This document shows, piece by piece, positions 25,250 to 35,939 of a DNA stretch of 64,000 bases. The stretch comes from Sphingobacteriaceae bacterium. Lineage in GTDB: Bacteria; Bacteroidota; Bacteroidia; UBA7662. The stretch spans positions 25,504 to 89,503 of the forward strand of contig JAUXNJ010000018.1 of the NCBI GenBank assembly GCA_030682795.1. Reading direction: 5' to 3'. Made by a program: the position numbers and the translations under genes. Below the pieces are notes generated by a model that had not been told where the DNA came from, made no database searches, and was given only the letters and a program-made list of their open reading frames with translations. The stretch's first letter is position 1. Every line of letters begins with the position of its first letter.

Positions 25250-26373
25250 AAAAAGTCCTTTTTATAGATAGAGATGGGGTACTGCTGCACGAGCCGCAGG
25301 ATACCTTCCAGATCGACAGCCTCGAAAAATTCGCCTTCATTCCTGGTCTTTTCGAAGGCCTAGGCCGCATTGCCCGCGAACTCGATTACGAATTGGTAAT
25401 GGTGAGCAATCAGGATGGCTTAGGGAAACCCAGTTATCCGCTCCCCATCTTTGAAAGTTTACAGAAGATACTGATTGACTCCCTCGCTGGAGAAGGTATC
25501 CGCTTCAGTGCCATCCATTTGGATGTGCATACCGAGGCGGAGATCGACTGGAGTCTGCCCCCTGCCCTCATCTCGCGCAAACCTGGCACGGCCATGTTGC
25601 AGGGCTATTTAACGGGCTACGATTTGGCCAACAGCTTTGTGATTGGCGACCGCTTCACCGATTTAGAGTTGGCACGCAACCTAGGTACCCAAGCCATCTG
25701 GTTCCAAAAAAGCAGTCAACAGCCCCCTGAGTCGTTAAAAGCCGCCTTGGTCAGCGACCGTTGGCCCGACATTTACCGCTATTTACGCAGTCTACCGCGG
25801 CAGGTAGTGGTCAATCGCACCACCCAAGAAACCGCCATTCGGGTAGCCTTAAACCTCGATGGCAGTGGCTTTTCGCGCATCAGCACAGGCATAGGCTTTT
25901 TCGACCATATGCTGGAGCAGCTGGCGCGGCACGGGGGCTACGACCTAGAGCTCAGTTGCGCGGGCGATTTGCACATTGATGCGCACCACAGCATTGAGGA
26001 TACGGCTTTGGCGCTAGGACAAGCCTTCCGCGAGGCGCTCGGTAAAAAAACCGGCATCCAGCGCTACGGCTTTGTGCTGCCCATGGACGATTGTTTGGCC
26101 CAGGCGAGTCTCGATTTCAGCGGTCGTCCTGCCCTGCAATGGGAACTGAGCTTTGCCCAAAGTCAGCTCGGCGACTTCCCCACCCAAATGGCCAAGCACT
26201 TTTTCGAATCCTTCGCCCAAGCGGCTGGCTGCAATTTACAGCTGCAAGTTACCGGCGAAAACGACCACCACAAGCTCGAAAGCTGCTTCAAAGCCTTTGC
26301 GAGGGCTTTGCGTGCGGCGACCGACTTTGGTTCGCAAACCGACCAACTGCCAAGCACCAAAGGACAATTATGA
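25246..26373 (+). CDS. hisB: Bifunctional histidinol-phosphatase / imidazoleglycerol-phosphate dehydratase
   Basis: A 375-residue fusion. The N-terminal HAD phosphatase half (about 1-165) has the nucleophile motif FIDRDGVLL and VIGDRFTDLELARNLG and dephosphorylates histidinol phosphate. The C-terminal half (about 175-375) is the manganese dehydratase with GFFDHMLEQLARHGGYDL, DAHHSIEDTALALGQAF and ENDHHKLESCFKAFARAL. The fused form also occurs in enterobacteria and many Bacteroidota. Confidence 0.96.
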   Translation: MKKVLFIDRDGVLLHEPQDTFQIDSLEKFAFIPGLFEGLGRIARELDYELVMVSNQDGLGKPSYPLPIFESLQKILIDSLAGEGIRFSAIHLDVHTEAEIDWSLPPALISRKPGTAMLQGYLTGYDLANSFVIGDRFTDLELARNLGTQAIWFQKSSQQPPESLKAALVSDRWPDIYRYLRSLPRQVVVNRTTQETAIRVALNLDGSGFSRISTGIGFFDHMLEQLARHGGYDLELSCAGDLHIDAHHSIEDTALALGQAFREALGKKTGIQRYGFVLPMDDCLAQASLDFSGRPALQWELSFAQSQLGDFPTQMAKHFFESFAQAAGCNLQLQVTGENDHHKLESCFKAFARALRAATDFGSQTDQLPSTKGQL

Positions 26374-26954
26374 ACATCGCCATTGTAAAATACAATGCGG
26401 GTAACATCCGTTCGGTGGAACTGGCTTTAAAGCGAATTGGCCACGAAGCTGTGGTTACCGCCGATCCAGCCACCCTACAGGCTGCCGATAAAGTCATTTT
26501 TCCCGGGGTTGGCGCGGCCAATGCGGCCATGCCGTGGCTCGAAGCGGCTGGACTGGTACCCGTGCTACGCAACTTGCAGCAACCTGTGCTGGGCATTTGT
26601 TTGGGCATGCAACTCCTCGCCGAAGCCTCGGAAGAAGGTCCTACCGCCTGCCTCAACCTGGTGCCCTGTACCGTTCAACGCTTTTTGCCCAGCGCCGGCA
26701 AAGTGCCGCAAATTGGCTGGAACCAAGTCACGCACCAAAACCACCCCCTTTTTGAAGGCCTCCCACCACAAGTATGGATGTACCATGTGCATGGTTTTTA
26801 CCTGCCCTTGGGCGCTCATACCATTGCCAGCACTACATACGGCATACCCTACACCGCCGCCCTGCAGCACCAAAACTTTTATGCCGTTCAATTTCACCCC
26901 GAGCGCAGCGGCCCGGCTGGCAGTCGCCTGCTCCAAAACTTTTTAGCGATATGA
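26370..26954 (+). CDS. hisH: Imidazole glycerol phosphate synthase, glutaminase subunit
   Basis: A 194-residue class I glutamine amidotransferase that feeds ammonia to HisF. The nucleophile cysteine sits in GICLGMQLL and the His-Glu pair in AVQFHPERSG. The ORF track opens at 26091, but the ATG at 26370 overlaps the hisB stop by 4 bp and gives the usual start MNIAIVKYNAGNIRSV. It forms a heterodimer with HisF encoded two genes later. Confidence 0.96.
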   Translation: MNIAIVKYNAGNIRSVELALKRIGHEAVVTADPATLQAADKVIFPGVGAANAAMPWLEAAGLVPVLRNLQQPVLGICLGMQLLAEASEEGPTACLNLVPCTVQRFLPSAGKVPQIGWNQVTHQNHPLFEGLPPQVWMYHVHGFYLPLGAHTIASTTYGIPYTAALQHQNFYAVQFHPERSGPAGSRLLQNFLAI

Positions 26955-27694
26955 AACTTACACCCATTGCCGCCATCGACCTCATTGCAGGCCAAGTGGT
27001 GCGCCTCACCCAAGGCGATTTTAACCAAAAAAAAACCTATTCGAGCAATCCTGTGTCCGTGGCCAAACAGCTCGAGCAACTGGGTTTTGAGCGTTTGCAT
27101 TTGGTAGATTTAGACGGCGCCAAGGCTGGAAAACCGCAGCAGCTATCCATTTTGGCCGCTATTGCGCGAGAAACCAGTTTAAAAATCGATTTTGGAGGGG
27201 GACTTCGCACTTTGGAAGACTTTGAAAGCGTGCTCAACGCCGGCGCCCAGCAGGTTACCTTGGGAAGTCTGGCCGTCGAAAACCCCGCCCTGCTCGAAAA
27301 CTTCATTGCTCAAAAAGGCGCTTCCAAATTGCTGCTAGCAGCCGATGTGCGCAACGGTTGGGTGGTTACGCGTGGTTGGACCAGTCAAAGCACCCTGGCC
27401 ATCTCCGCCTACCTCCGCAACTGGCTCCAAAAAGGCGTTTCGGAAGTCTTTGTGACCGACGTTGCCAACGACGGCGCCATGCGTGGACCCAATTTTGCCC
27501 TTTACCAACAGTTGCTTACCGAGCTGCCACAGTTACAACTCATTGCCAGCGGCGGTATTCGGGGCCCCGGCGACGTACAAAAACTCAGCGAGCTCGGCTG
27601 CAGCGGCGCCATCATCGGCAAAGCCCTGTATGAAGAACAAGTGCCGCGCATGCGCTGGATTGAACTCCTAAAAAAAGGCGTATATGCTGGCTAA
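26951..27694 (+). CDS. hisA: Phosphoribosylformimino-AICAR phosphate isomerase
   Basis: A 247-residue TIM-barrel isomerase (BBM II isomerase) of the histidine pathway. The catalytic aspartates are visible in [19 protein letters not shown] and [15 protein letters not shown], with phosphate-binding loops DFGGGLRT and [11 protein letters not shown]. The ATG at 26951 overlaps the hisH stop; the ORF-track start at 26774 lies inside hisH. It overlaps hisF by 11 bp. Confidence 0.96.
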   Translation: MKLTPIAAIDLIAGQVVRLTQGDFNQKKTYSSNPVSVAKQLEQLGFERLHLVDLDGAKAGKPQQLSILAAIARETSLKIDFGGGLRTLEDFESVLNAGAQQVTLGSLAVENPALLENFIAQKGASKLLLAADVRNGWVVTRGWTSQSTLAISAYLRNWLQKGVSEVFVTDVANDGAMRGPNFALYQQLLTELPQLQLIASGGIRGPGDVQKLSELGCSGAIIGKALYEEQVPRMRWIELLKKGVYAG

Positions 27695-28439
27695 GCGCAT
27701 CATTCCTTGTTTGGATGTGAAAGACGGTCGCACTGTAAAAGGCATCCGTTTTGAAGCCTTGCGAGATGCGGGTGATCCTGTAGCTTTGGCCGCCTTCTAC
27801 GCCGAGCAGGGTGCCGACGAGCTCGTATTGCTCGATATTTCTGCCACACATGAAGGTCGCACAACATTTTTGCCCTTGGTGGCACAAGTGGCGGTCGAAC
27901 TCAACATTCCCTTTACCGTGGGCGGCGGCATTAGCAGTCTGGCACAAATTGAAGCCCTATTGAGCGTGGGCGCCGACAAAATCAGCCTGAACAGCGCCGC
28001 TTTCCGCAACCCGCAACTCATTGAAGAGGCCGCCAAACGTTTCGGCAGTCAGTGCATCGTACTGGCCATCGATGCCCGGCGCGTAGGCAGCCAATACGAG
28101 GTATTTCTGCAAGGCGGTCGCCAAGCCACCGGCACAGAAGCCATCGCATGGGCGCAGCAAGCCGTAGACCTAGGAGCTGGCGAAATCCTGCTCACGAGCA
28201 TGGATGCCGATGGCACCAAAGCCGGCTTCGAGCTCACCCTCACCCAGCAGCTCGCACAAGCCTTGCCCGTACCCGTGATTGCCAGCGGTGGCGCCGGCTC
28301 CCCCGAGCACTTTGCCGAGGTATTTCAACAGGCTGGTGCCGATGCTGCACTTGCCGCCAGCATTTTTCACTTTGGCGAAATCGCTATTCCTGATCTTAAA
28401 AACTATTTAGCATCCCTCCAAATCCCCATCCGCATATGA
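27684..28439 (+). CDS. hisF: Imidazole glycerol phosphate synthase, cyclase subunit
   Basis: A 251-residue TIM-barrel cyclase that uses ammonia from HisH to form imidazole glycerol phosphate and AICAR. The catalytic aspartates are in [16 protein letters not shown] and [17 protein letters not shown]; phosphate loops are FTVGGGISS and [13 protein letters not shown]. It is paralogous to the preceding hisA, with which it overlaps by 11 bp. Confidence 0.97.
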   Translation: MLAKRIIPCLDVKDGRTVKGIRFEALRDAGDPVALAAFYAEQGADELVLLDISATHEGRTTFLPLVAQVAVELNIPFTVGGGISSLAQIEALLSVGADKISLNSAAFRNPQLIEEAAKRFGSQCIVLAIDARRVGSQYEVFLQGGRQATGTEAIAWAQQAVDLGAGEILLTSMDADGTKAGFELTLTQQLAQALPVPVIASGGAGSPEHFAEVFQQAGADAALAASIFHFGEIAIPDLKNYLASLQIPIRI

Positions 28440-29035
28440 ACCTCCAACCCGATTTTAGCAAGGGGCTTTTACCCGCCATCATCCAAAACGATCAAGACGG
28501 CCGCGTGCTCATGCTGGGCTACATGAATGCCGCTGCCTTTGAACTCAGTAAAAAAGATGGTCGTGTTTGCTTTTTCAGTCGCAGCAAAAACCGCCTCTGG
28601 ATCAAAGGCGAAAGCTCTGGCAACTTTTTGAACATCCAGAGCATGCAACTCGACTGCGATGCCGATGCCTTGCTTATCCGCGTAAAACCCACTGGTCCCA
28701 CTTGCCACACCGGCAGCAACAGCTGTTTTGGAGATGAACTACCAAGTACCGACTTCCTGCAAACACTACAGGCCTTGATCCAAGAACGCCAACGCCAGCC
28801 CGTAAAAGGCTCCTACACCAACCAGCTCCTCGAAGCGGGCATCGACCGCATGGCCCAAAAAGTAGGTGAAGAAGGCGTAGAAACGGTAATCGCCGCCAAA
28901 AACAACGACCTCAACAAGCTTCACGAAGAAGCAGCCGACCTACTGTACCACCTTTTGGTGTTGCTCACAGGAAAAAATACGGATTTGAACGCGGTGGTGG
29001 ATATCTTAAAAAGCCGCCACCAAAAAGCACACTGA
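28436..29035 (+). CDS. hisIE: Bifunctional phosphoribosyl-AMP cyclohydrolase / phosphoribosyl-ATP pyrophosphatase
   Basis: A 199-residue fusion and the last gene of the operon. The HisI half (about 1-115) has [15 protein letters not shown] and the zinc-binding [11 protein letters not shown]; the HisE half (about 116-199) has [15 protein letters not shown] and [15 protein letters not shown] of the MazG-like fold. Together they catalyse steps 2 and 3 of histidine synthesis. A bidirectional terminator shared with rpsA follows. Confidence 0.96.
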   Translation: MNLQPDFSKGLLPAIIQNDQDGRVLMLGYMNAAAFELSKKDGRVCFFSRSKNRLWIKGESSGNFLNIQSMQLDCDADALLIRVKPTGPTCHTGSNSCFGDELPSTDFLQTLQALIQERQRQPVKGSYTNQLLEAGIDRMAQKVGEEGVETVIAAKNNDLNKLHEEAADLLYHLLVLLTGKNTDLNAVVDILKSRHQKAH

Positions 29036-29060
29036 GTTTATTCCATCCATAAAAACAAAA

Positions 29061-29084
29061 AAGGCTGCAGTCACCTGCAGCCTT
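29061..29084. terminator. Bidirectional terminator between his operon and rpsA
   Basis: AAGGCTGCAG pairs perfectly with CTGCAGCCTT around the loop tcac. A-rich sequence on the left and TTTT on the right let it end the his operon on the plus strand and rpsA on the minus strand. Confidence 0.85.
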
Positions 29085-29105
29085 TTGCTATTTAAACGAA
29101 TGGGC

Positions 29106-31040
29106 TTATGCCTCTTCGTCCTCGTCGTCCTCAGACTTCGCTTTTTTCGCGCTTGGCTTTTTGGCCTTCGCGTCCATCTTTTTGATGGCTTCAGCTTGCG
29201 CTTTCTTTTCAGTTTGGAGCATTTGCTCTTTCAAACCTGCCAAGGCGTCTAAATCACCAAGGGTATCGCGCTCTTCGTCGGTCTTCGCTTTTTTGCTCTT
29301 CTTAAAGTTAGCAACTTCAGCTTGTTCTGCCGCTTTTTCGCCTTCTTTCGCTTCCTGCCACATGCGGCTGTGTGAAACAACGATACGACGGTTTTCTTTG
29401 CTGAATTCAATCACGCGGAAGTCAGCTTCCATGTCGGCCATCAAAGACTTACCATCTTCTTTCTGGAGTTGCTTTTTAGGAGCAAATCCTTCAACACCGT
29501 AAGGCAACTGTACTACTGCACCTTTGTCTTCCATGCTGGTGATGGTACCCTTGTGAACTGATCCTTCGAGGAAAATGGTCTCGAAAGTATCCCATGGGTT
29601 TTCTTCCAACTGCTTGTGTCCAAGGCTCAAGCGACGGTTTTCCAAGTCGATATCGAGTACGATAACGTCAATTTCTTCGTCACGCTTGATGAACTCTGCA
29701 GGGTGATTGATTTTTTTGGTCCAGCTCAAATCGCTAACGTGTACCAAACCGTCAACACCTTCGCCAAGTTCTACGAACAAACCAAAGTTGGTGAGGTTAC
29801 GCACGATGCCTTTGTGCTTGCTGTTCACAGGGAATTTCTCTGTGATGTTGGTCCATGGATCAGCAGAAAGCTGCTTGATACCGAGTGACATCTTGCGCTC
29901 TTCGCGGTCGATGCTCAATACCACTGCTTCTACCTCATCGCCTTGCTTCATGAAATCCTGTGGATTACGCAAGTGCTGGCTCCAGCTCATTTCTGAAACG
30001 TGGATCAAACCTTCAACGCCATTGGCGATTTCAAGGAATGCACCGTAATCGGCCACAGTTACTACACGGCCTTTAACAACCGTACCTGCAGTGATTTCTT
30101 CTGTCAAAGCTTCCCAAGGGTGTGAAGTCAATTGCTTCATACCCAAGCTGATGCGCTTCTTCTCATCATCAAAATCGATAACCACCACTTGGATCTTCTG
30201 ATCCAACTGCAGCACTTCTGATGGATGGTTGATGCGACCCCAGCTGATATCTGTGATATGCAACAAGCCGTCTACACCACCGAGATCTACGAACACACCG
30301 AAATCGGTCATATTCTTCACGGTGCCTTCGAGTACTTGTCCTTTCTCCATCTTGCTCATGATTTCCACTTTTTGTGCCTCGAGGTCGTCCTCAATCAACA
30401 CTTTGTGCGAAACCACCGCATTGCGGAGGGTAGGATTAATTTTAACGACCTTGAATTCCATGGTCTTGCCTACGTACTGGTCGTAGTCGCGAACTGGCTT
30501 CACGTCGATTTGTGATCCTGGCAAGAAAGTTTCGATGCCACTAACATCAACCACCAAACCACCTTTGGTACGTGCTTTCACACGGCCTTCGATGATGAGG
30601 TCTTCCTCATTTGATTTAACAATCATTTCCCAGGCGTTCATAATACGCGCAGCCTTGCGTGAAAGCACGAGCTGTCCGTCTTTGTCTTCCTGATTAACGA
30701 TAAGAACTTCCACTTCGTCACCTACTTTGAGGCCCGGAATATCGCGGAATTCTGAAAGCGGCACCAAGCCGTCTGATTTGAACCCGATGTTCAAAACAAC
30801 ATCGCGATCGGTCATTCCAGCAACAGTCGCCTTCACGATTTCGTTGCTCTGGATTTGGTTGAGGGTACCGCTGTACATCTCTTCCATACGCTTGCGCTCA
30901 TCTTTCGAATAGCCACCGAATTTCTTACCGGTGCCGTCCCAGTCAAAATCTCCGGGAGTAGTGGTCTTCTGCACTGCAGGAGCTGCCGTTGGGGTAGCTT
31001 CTACTTGTTCAACTGTGTTTTCCAGTTCTTTTTCTGACAT
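29106..31040 (-). CDS. rpsA: 30S ribosomal protein S1
   Basis: A 644-residue ribosomal S1 protein made of tandem S1/OB-fold repeats, which helps unfold and position mRNA on the 30S subunit. Repeats can be recognised by motifs such as GTVKNMTDFGVFVDLGGVDG, VVTVADYGAFLEIANGVEG and IVRNLTNFGLFVELGEGVDG, with linkers DLSWTKKINHP and related. The N-terminal 40 residues are unusual and low in complexity (TPTAAPAVQKTTTPG), and the C-terminal 70 residues are Lys/Ala-rich and end in an acidic run (SEDDEDEEA). Bacteroidota use few Shine-Dalgarno sites, so S1 is likely to matter for initiation. Confidence 0.96.
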   Translation of the reverse strand: MSEKELENTVEQVEATPTAAPAVQKTTTPGDFDWDGTGKKFGGYSKDERKRMEEMYSGTLNQIQSNEIVKATVAGMTDRDVVLNIGFKSDGLVPLSEFRDIPGLKVGDEVEVLIVNQEDKDGQLVLSRKAARIMNAWEMIVKSNEEDLIIEGRVKARTKGGLVVDVSGIETFLPGSQIDVKPVRDYDQYVGKTMEFKVVKINPTLRNAVVSHKVLIEDDLEAQKVEIMSKMEKGQVLEGTVKNMTDFGVFVDLGGVDGLLHITDISWGRINHPSEVLQLDQKIQVVVIDFDDEKKRISLGMKQLTSHPWEALTEEITAGTVVKGRVVTVADYGAFLEIANGVEGLIHVSEMSWSQHLRNPQDFMKQGDEVEAVVLSIDREERKMSLGIKQLSADPWTNITEKFPVNSKHKGIVRNLTNFGLFVELGEGVDGLVHVSDLSWTKKINHPAEFIKRDEEIDVIVLDIDLENRRLSLGHKQLEENPWDTFETIFLEGSVHKGTITSMEDKGAVVQLPYGVEGFAPKKQLQKEDGKSLMADMEADFRVIEFSKENRRIVVSHSRMWQEAKEGEKAAEQAEVANFKKSKKAKTDEERDTLGDLDALAGLKEQMLQTEKKAQAEAIKKMDAKAKKPSAKKAKSEDDEDEEA

Positions 31041-31080
31041 TAATATAAGTATCCTTTCTTGCCTTGGTTAAAGGCGGTTG

Positions 31081-31110
31081 CAAAGGTATTGATTCTATTT
31101 AAAAATCAAA
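31081..31110 (-). promoter_or_regulatory. Promoter of rpsA
   Basis: Read on the minus strand: TTTG, an 18-nt spacer, then TACCTTTG, an exact Bacteroidota -33/-7 pair. It lies about 40 nt upstream of the rpsA start, giving a 5' leader of about 34 nt. Confidence 0.7.
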
Positions 31111-31175
31111 AAGGCTTAGCCAGCTTATTTACAGCTGATTAGTCAGAATTCTTGAAAAATGCGGTTTAAACGCCA

Positions 31176-32270
31176 TTATGGCCTTTGTAGGCGGATGGTA
31201 CGCTGCGTATTTTTATCTTGAATTTGCAAGAAATACAAGCCGGATGGCCAATTTGCAGGGATAGGGAAGCTTTCAGGGGTTTCGGAGAGCACCACCAGGC
31301 AGCTTCCTTGTGCATCGAAAAAGCGTAAAATACTGCCTGCCGGAAGTTGTTTGAAGTACAATACGTCTTGCAAGGGATTCGGATAAACTACTAAATCGGC
31401 GAGTTTCGGCTCGAGGACAGAAATCCCAATACCCGCTAAAGTAACACAAAGGGTATCGTTTAATCGGTTACTATCTCCCACAGCAACTACCCAAGCACAT
31501 AGCTCCCTTCCATTTAATATGGCCTCCGCAGGTACTGTGTGCGGATGCACAAAGCTGCTGTCGCCGCCAGGTAATATGCTGGCGATAAAAGTTGCATTAA
31601 AGGGGCCGCTAACGGGATTTGTGTTGATGGTGTAGCTTACCGTTGGATTCACCAAGGGTATGTTGCCCTCGTTTTGAATGCGCATGGTAAAACGTAGTAT
31701 ACGCCCAGTCCCCCCTTGCAAATTGGTAACTCGAATACTGTCTATTGCTGCATCACTGGTGTCTTGCTGCACTCGAAATACCTGCCACTCATCAAAACCA
31801 GGATTTTGTGCACTCCCACTCAGGGCGAACTGATGTAGCCGCAAGCGGGTGGTGCTAATTTGGTTAAAATCAACAATCAATTGTGACCCGTAACCAGGAA
31901 TCCCCTGGATCAATTGAATATTTTGCCAACTGCTGCCATCCCAATATTGTAGCTGAGCACTGCCAGCAAAAACAACTGCATTTCCAGCAGGTGGCGCAAA
32001 ATTAGTCCCAACGTTATGCAATACCATTCGATTCATGAGCTGCGGCTGCGTCCATTCCAATTGCATCCAGGCTGGTTGCGGAAAATTGCTTGCGGTGCCT
32101 ACCCAACCAAAAAAACTTCCATTGAGAATACCGTCAGTCCAGTTAGCGGGGCCAAAATTTCCCGTAGAACTTGCCGATGCCGTTGCTGTGGCGGTTAAAG
32201 CAAGATTGGCTTGCGCAAAAGTCGTGAGGCCTGTAAAAAGGCTGATATATAAGAGCAATAAAAAACGCAT
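31176..32270 (-). CDS. Secreted T9SS-sorted protein with discoidin-like and CARDB-like domains
   Basis: A 364-residue exported protein. Residues 1-20 form a type I signal peptide (FTGLTTFAQA). About 25-170 resemble an F5/8 type C (discoidin) carbohydrate-binding domain (FFGWVGTASNFPQPAWMQLE, TTRLRLHQFALSG). About 175-285 look like a CARDB/Ig-type domain (RFTMRIQNEGNIPLVNPTVS). The last 75 residues are a type IX sorting domain (LVVYPNPLQDVLYF, SGLYFLQIQD), cleaved as the protein crosses the outer membrane. Substrate is unknown; domain calls are by eye. Confidence 0.8.
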   Translation of the reverse strand: MRFLLLLYISLFTGLTTFAQANLALTATATASASSTGNFGPANWTDGILNGSFFGWVGTASNFPQPAWMQLEWTQPQLMNRMVLHNVGTNFAPPAGNAVVFAGSAQLQYWDGSSWQNIQLIQGIPGYGSQLIVDFNQISTTRLRLHQFALSGSAQNPGFDEWQVFRVQQDTSDAAIDSIRVTNLQGGTGRILRFTMRIQNEGNIPLVNPTVSYTINTNPVSGPFNATFIASILPGGDSSFVHPHTVPAEAILNGRELCAWVVAVGDSNRLNDTLCVTLAGIGISVLEPKLADLVVYPNPLQDVLYFKQLPAGSILRFFDAQGSCLVVLSETPESFPIPANWPSGLYFLQIQDKNTQRTIRLQRP

Positions 32271-32484
32271 TGTATCTAGGTTTATAAAAGTGAATATACA
32301 GCCTATTGCAAAATCCTAGGCATCAGTGGGATTAAATTTTGCTTAAGTGACGAAAAGACCGCTCAACTTGCTTAAAAACAGCCAATTCGTCCGCTTAAAC
32401 AGCCGTTTTCAAGTCAAAATGGCGCTAAATACATTGTGGTGCTGCATTTGATGAAATCGAAGTGTAAGACGTAAACAATTCATT

Positions 32485-35094
32485 ATGAACCTCGATAAAT
32501 TCACCCTCAAAGCGCAGGAAGCCATCCAACAAAGTGTGCAACTGGCGCTGGAATACGGCCAGCAGGCCATCGAAAATGCGCATTTGCTGCAAGCCGTATT
32601 AGAAACCGACGAGCAGCTCAACAGCTATTTGTTGGGCAAGCTGGGCGTGCAAAGCGCGCGGTTGAAAGAAACCAACGGACAAATTTTGCGCTCTTTGGCC
32701 AAAGTGAGTGGCGGTCAGCCCTACCTCTCCACCGATACCCAACGCACCTTGGCCCAAGCCAAAGGCAAATTGGCGGCTTTTGGCGATGAGTATGTGGCCT
32801 TGGAGCATTTGCTACTGGCTTTGGCGAGCGGCAACGACCAAACCGCTCGTATGCTGAAAGACGCTGGCATTACGGAAACTGCCTTGGTAACCGCCATCAA
32901 AGAACTGCGCAAGGGCAGCAAAGTAACCGACCAAAACGCCGAAAACAGCTACAATGCGTTGAACAAATACGCCAAAAACCTCAACGATTTGGCAGCGGCC
33001 GGCAAACTAGATCCAGTGATTGGTCGCGACGATGAAATTCGCCGGGTCATTCAGATTTTGAGTCGACGTACCAAAAACAACCCCATCCTCATTGGCGAGC
33101 CAGGCGTGGGCAAAACCGCCATAGCCGAAGGCATTGCGCACCGTATTATTAAAGGCGATGTGCCCGAAAACCTCAAATCCAAAACCGTATACTCCCTCGA
33201 CATGGGCGCGCTCATTGCCGGTGCCAAGTACAAAGGCGAATTTGAAGAGCGGCTCAAGGCGGTGGTGAAAGAAGTCACCGACAGCGACGGCTCCCTCATC
33301 CTCTTCATCGACGAAATCCATACACTCGTAGGGGCTGGCGGCGGCGAAGGGGCCATGGATGCAGCCAACATCCTCAAACCGGCGTTGGCGCGCGGCGAAC
33401 TGCGGGCCATTGGTGCCACCACCCTCAACGAATACCAAAAGTATTTCGAAAAAGACAAAGCCCTGGAGCGTCGTTTTCAAAAGGTACAGGTAGAAGAGCC
33501 CGATACCGCCGATGCCATCAGCATTTTGCGCGGCTTGAAAGAACGCTACGAAACCCACCACAAGGTGCAAATCCGCGACGAAGCCATCATTGCGGCCGTG
33601 GAATTGAGTCAGCGCTACATCACCGACCGCTTTTTGCCCGATAAAGCCATCGACCTGATCGACGAATCGGCCTCCCGTCTACGCATCGAAATCGACTCGG
33701 TGCCCGAGGAGCTCGACGAGTTGCAACGCCGCATCATGCAGCTCGAAATTGAGCGCGAGGCCATGAAACGCGAAAAAGACACGGATAAAGTAAAGGTGCT
33801 CGACCTCGACTTGGCCAATTTACGCGAGGAAGCCGATGCCCTGCGCGCCCGCTGGCGTGCCGAAAAAGACGTGGTAGAGCGGCTGCAAGCGGTTAAAGAA
33901 AAGATAGAGCAGCTCAAACTCGAAGCCGAGCAGGCAGAACGGGCGGCTGATTTTGGTCGCGTGGCCGAAATCCGCTATGGATTGCTCAAAGACAGCGAAC
34001 AGGAGCTCCTTGACATGCAAACGCAGCTGGCCAATTCGCAATCCGACGGCAAAATGCTCAAAGAAGAGGTTACTGCTGAGGATGTGGCCGAAGTGGTGGC
34101 CAAATGGACCGGCATTCCGGTTACACGCATGCTCGAAAGCGAGCGCCAAAAGTTGCTGCGCCTGGAAGACGAGCTCCGCAAGCGCGTTGTGGGTCAGGAG
34201 GATGCCATTGAAGCCGTAGCCGATGCAGTGCGCCGCTCGCGGGCGGGTTTACAAGATGAAAAGCGCCCTATTGGCTCGTTCATCTTTTTAGGCACCACGG
34301 GCGTGGGTAAAACCGAGCTGGCCAAGGCGCTGGCTGGCTTTTTGTTCAACGACGACAACGCCATGGTGCGCATCGACATGAGTGAATACCAGGAGCGCCA
34401 CAGTGTTTCGCGCTTGGTGGGCGCCCCTCCCGGCTATGTGGGCTACGATGAAGGCGGACAACTGACCGAGGCTGTTCGCCGCCACCCCTACTCCGTGGTG
34501 CTGCTAGACGAAATCGAAAAAGCGCACCCCGATGTGTTTAACATACTGCTGCAGGTGCTCGATGAAGGCCGCCTGACCGACAACAAAGGCCGGACGGTGA
34601 ACTTCCGCAATACCATCATCATCATGACTTCGAACCTGGGGGCGCAGCTGATTCAGGCCAATTTTGAGGACATGACCGATAAAAACCGGCAGGAGCGCAT
34701 TGAGCGTGCGAAAGCAGAGGTGTTTGAGCTTCTTAAAAGCAGCATGCGACCCGAGTTTTTGAACCGCATCGACGAAGTAGTGATGTTCAATCCCCTCAGC
34801 AAAGGCGACATCAAAGGCATTGTGCGCTTGCAGCTCGAAGGACTCCGCAAGCTGCTCGAAAGCAAAAACATCATCATTGCAGCAACAGAAGCGGCTGTGG
34901 AGCACTTGGCCGAGGCTGGTTTCGACCCTCAATTTGGCGCCCGACCGCTCAAACGCACCATGCAGAAAGAGACTTTGAATAAGTTGTCGAAGGAACTGCT
35001 GGCGGGCAACATCCTTGCCGAGCAAACCATTTTGATTGATTATTTTGAAGAAGCGGGCTTGGTGTTCCGAAACGAAAGTCTTCCAGTTTTGTAA
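32485..35094 (+). CDS. clpB: Chaperone ClpB (AAA+ disaggregase)
   Basis: An 869-residue disaggregase that rescues aggregated proteins with DnaK. It has an N-terminal double Clp-N domain, AAA-1 with Walker [14 protein letters not shown], the coiled-coil middle domain (about 400-530, Glu/Lys/Leu-rich), AAA-2 with Walker [15 protein letters not shown] and the C-terminal D2 small domain. [18 protein letters not shown] is the standard start. Heat-shock regulation is likely in the family but no heat-shock promoter was recognised upstream. Confidence 0.97.
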   Translation: MNLDKFTLKAQEAIQQSVQLALEYGQQAIENAHLLQAVLETDEQLNSYLLGKLGVQSARLKETNGQILRSLAKVSGGQPYLSTDTQRTLAQAKGKLAAFGDEYVALEHLLLALASGNDQTARMLKDAGITETALVTAIKELRKGSKVTDQNAENSYNALNKYAKNLNDLAAAGKLDPVIGRDDEIRRVIQILSRRTKNNPILIGEPGVGKTAIAEGIAHRIIKGDVPENLKSKTVYSLDMGALIAGAKYKGEFEERLKAVVKEVTDSDGSLILFIDEIHTLVGAGGGEGAMDAANILKPALARGELRAIGATTLNEYQKYFEKDKALERRFQKVQVEEPDTADAISILRGLKERYETHHKVQIRDEAIIAAVELSQRYITDRFLPDKAIDLIDESASRLRIEIDSVPEELDELQRRIMQLEIEREAMKREKDTDKVKVLDLDLANLREEADALRARWRAEKDVVERLQAVKEKIEQLKLEAEQAERAADFGRVAEIRYGLLKDSEQELLDMQTQLANSQSDGKMLKEEVTAEDVAEVVAKWTGIPVTRMLESERQKLLRLEDELRKRVVGQEDAIEAVADAVRRSRAGLQDEKRPIGSFIFLGTTGVGKTELAKALAGFLFNDDNAMVRIDMSEYQERHSVSRLVGAPPGYVGYDEGGQLTEAVRRHPYSVVLLDEIEKAHPDVFNILLQVLDEGRLTDNKGRTVNFRNTIIIMTSNLGAQLIQANFEDMTDKNRQERIERAKAEVFELLKSSMRPEFLNRIDEVVMFNPLSKGDIKGIVRLQLEGLRKLLESKNIIIAATEAAVEHLAEAGFDPQFGARPLKRTMQKETLNKLSKELLAGNILAEQTILIDYFEEAGLVFRNESLPVL

Positions 35095-35123
35095 ACCAAT
35101 AGCTTACGAATTGGCCTAAAAGC

Positions 35124-35158
35124 AAAGCGCGGGTACCCTTTTGGAGCACCCGCGCTTT
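35124..35158 (+). terminator. Terminator of clpB
   Basis: AAAGCGCGGGT pairs with ACCCGCGCTTT around a 13-nt loop and is followed by a T-run. It may also serve the convergent CoA-transferase gene. Confidence 0.85.
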
Positions 35159-35168
35159 TTTTATGGAC

Positions 35169-35867
35169 TTAGCCCCTCGGCCGAACCGTGCGTTGTTCAA
35201 TCCGCTTTTCGTAATCGGTGCCCTGAAAAATGCGGTGCACATAAATGCCAGGCGTATGTATTTCGTTCGGATCGAGGCTTCCAGCTGGCACCAACTCTTC
35301 TACCTCGGCAATGGTGACTTTGCCGGCCATGGCCATGAGGGGATTGAAGTTGCGGGAAGTAGCACGGAACACCAAATTGCCATGCGTATCGCCTTTCCAA
35401 GCCTTCACAATGGCAAAATCGGCGTCAAACGCATATTCTAAGAGGTAATCTTTGCCGTTAAAAGCACGTACTTCTTTGCCATCCGCCACTTCGGTACCCA
35501 CGCCAGCGGGTGTGAAGATGGCGGGCATGCCGTAGCCAGCGGCCATGCAGCGGGTGGCGAGGGTGCCTTGGGGAATGAGCTCCACTTCGAGCTCGCCGCT
35601 CAGCAGTTGCCGCTCAAATTCGGCGTTTTCGCCTACATAACTGCTGATCATTTTGCGCACTTGGCGACTCTGCAGCAGCAATCCAATCCCAAAACCATCT
35701 ACCCCAGCATTGTTAGAGATGCAGGTGAGTCCGGTTACCCCGCTTTTCACCAAAGCACTGATGCAATTTTCGGGGATGCCGCACAAGCCAAATCCGCCCA
35801 GCATGAGGGTGGCGTTGTTTTGGATGTCGGCAATGGCGGCTTGGGCGTTGGCTACTACTTTGTTCAT
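35169..35867 (-). CDS. scoA: 3-oxoacid CoA-transferase subunit A
   Basis: A 232-residue alpha subunit of a succinyl-CoA:3-ketoacid (or acetate/butyrate) CoA-transferase, which moves CoA between carboxylic acids. The glycine-rich LMLGGFGLCGIPENCISAL is the CoA-binding loop of the A subunit; NNAGVDGFGIGLLL and AFNGKDYLLEYAFDADFAIV are family features. The catalytic glutamate is on subunit B, which is not in the adjacent sequence, so scoB must lie elsewhere. It is convergent with clpB. Confidence 0.92.
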   Translation of the reverse strand: MNKVVANAQAAIADIQNNATLMLGGFGLCGIPENCISALVKSGVTGLTCISNNAGVDGFGIGLLLQSRQVRKMISSYVGENAEFERQLLSGELEVELIPQGTLATRCMAAGYGMPAIFTPAGVGTEVADGKEVRAFNGKDYLLEYAFDADFAIVKAWKGDTHGNLVFRATSRNFNPLMAMAGKVTIAEVEELVPAGSLDPNEIHTPGIYVHRIFQGTDYEKRIEQRTVRPRG

Positions 35868-35939
35868 GAAATGGCTGCTTTTTTGTCAAAAATAGGGATT
35901 CTGGCGAAAGGATGCGCCTTCCATTTTAAAATTGGCGGC

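Noticed and set aside
29106-31040. Acidic run at the C-terminus of S1 as an unusual feature
   Set aside because: Lys/Ala-rich and acidic ends are common in Bacteroidota S1 proteins, so it is not reported as a finding.
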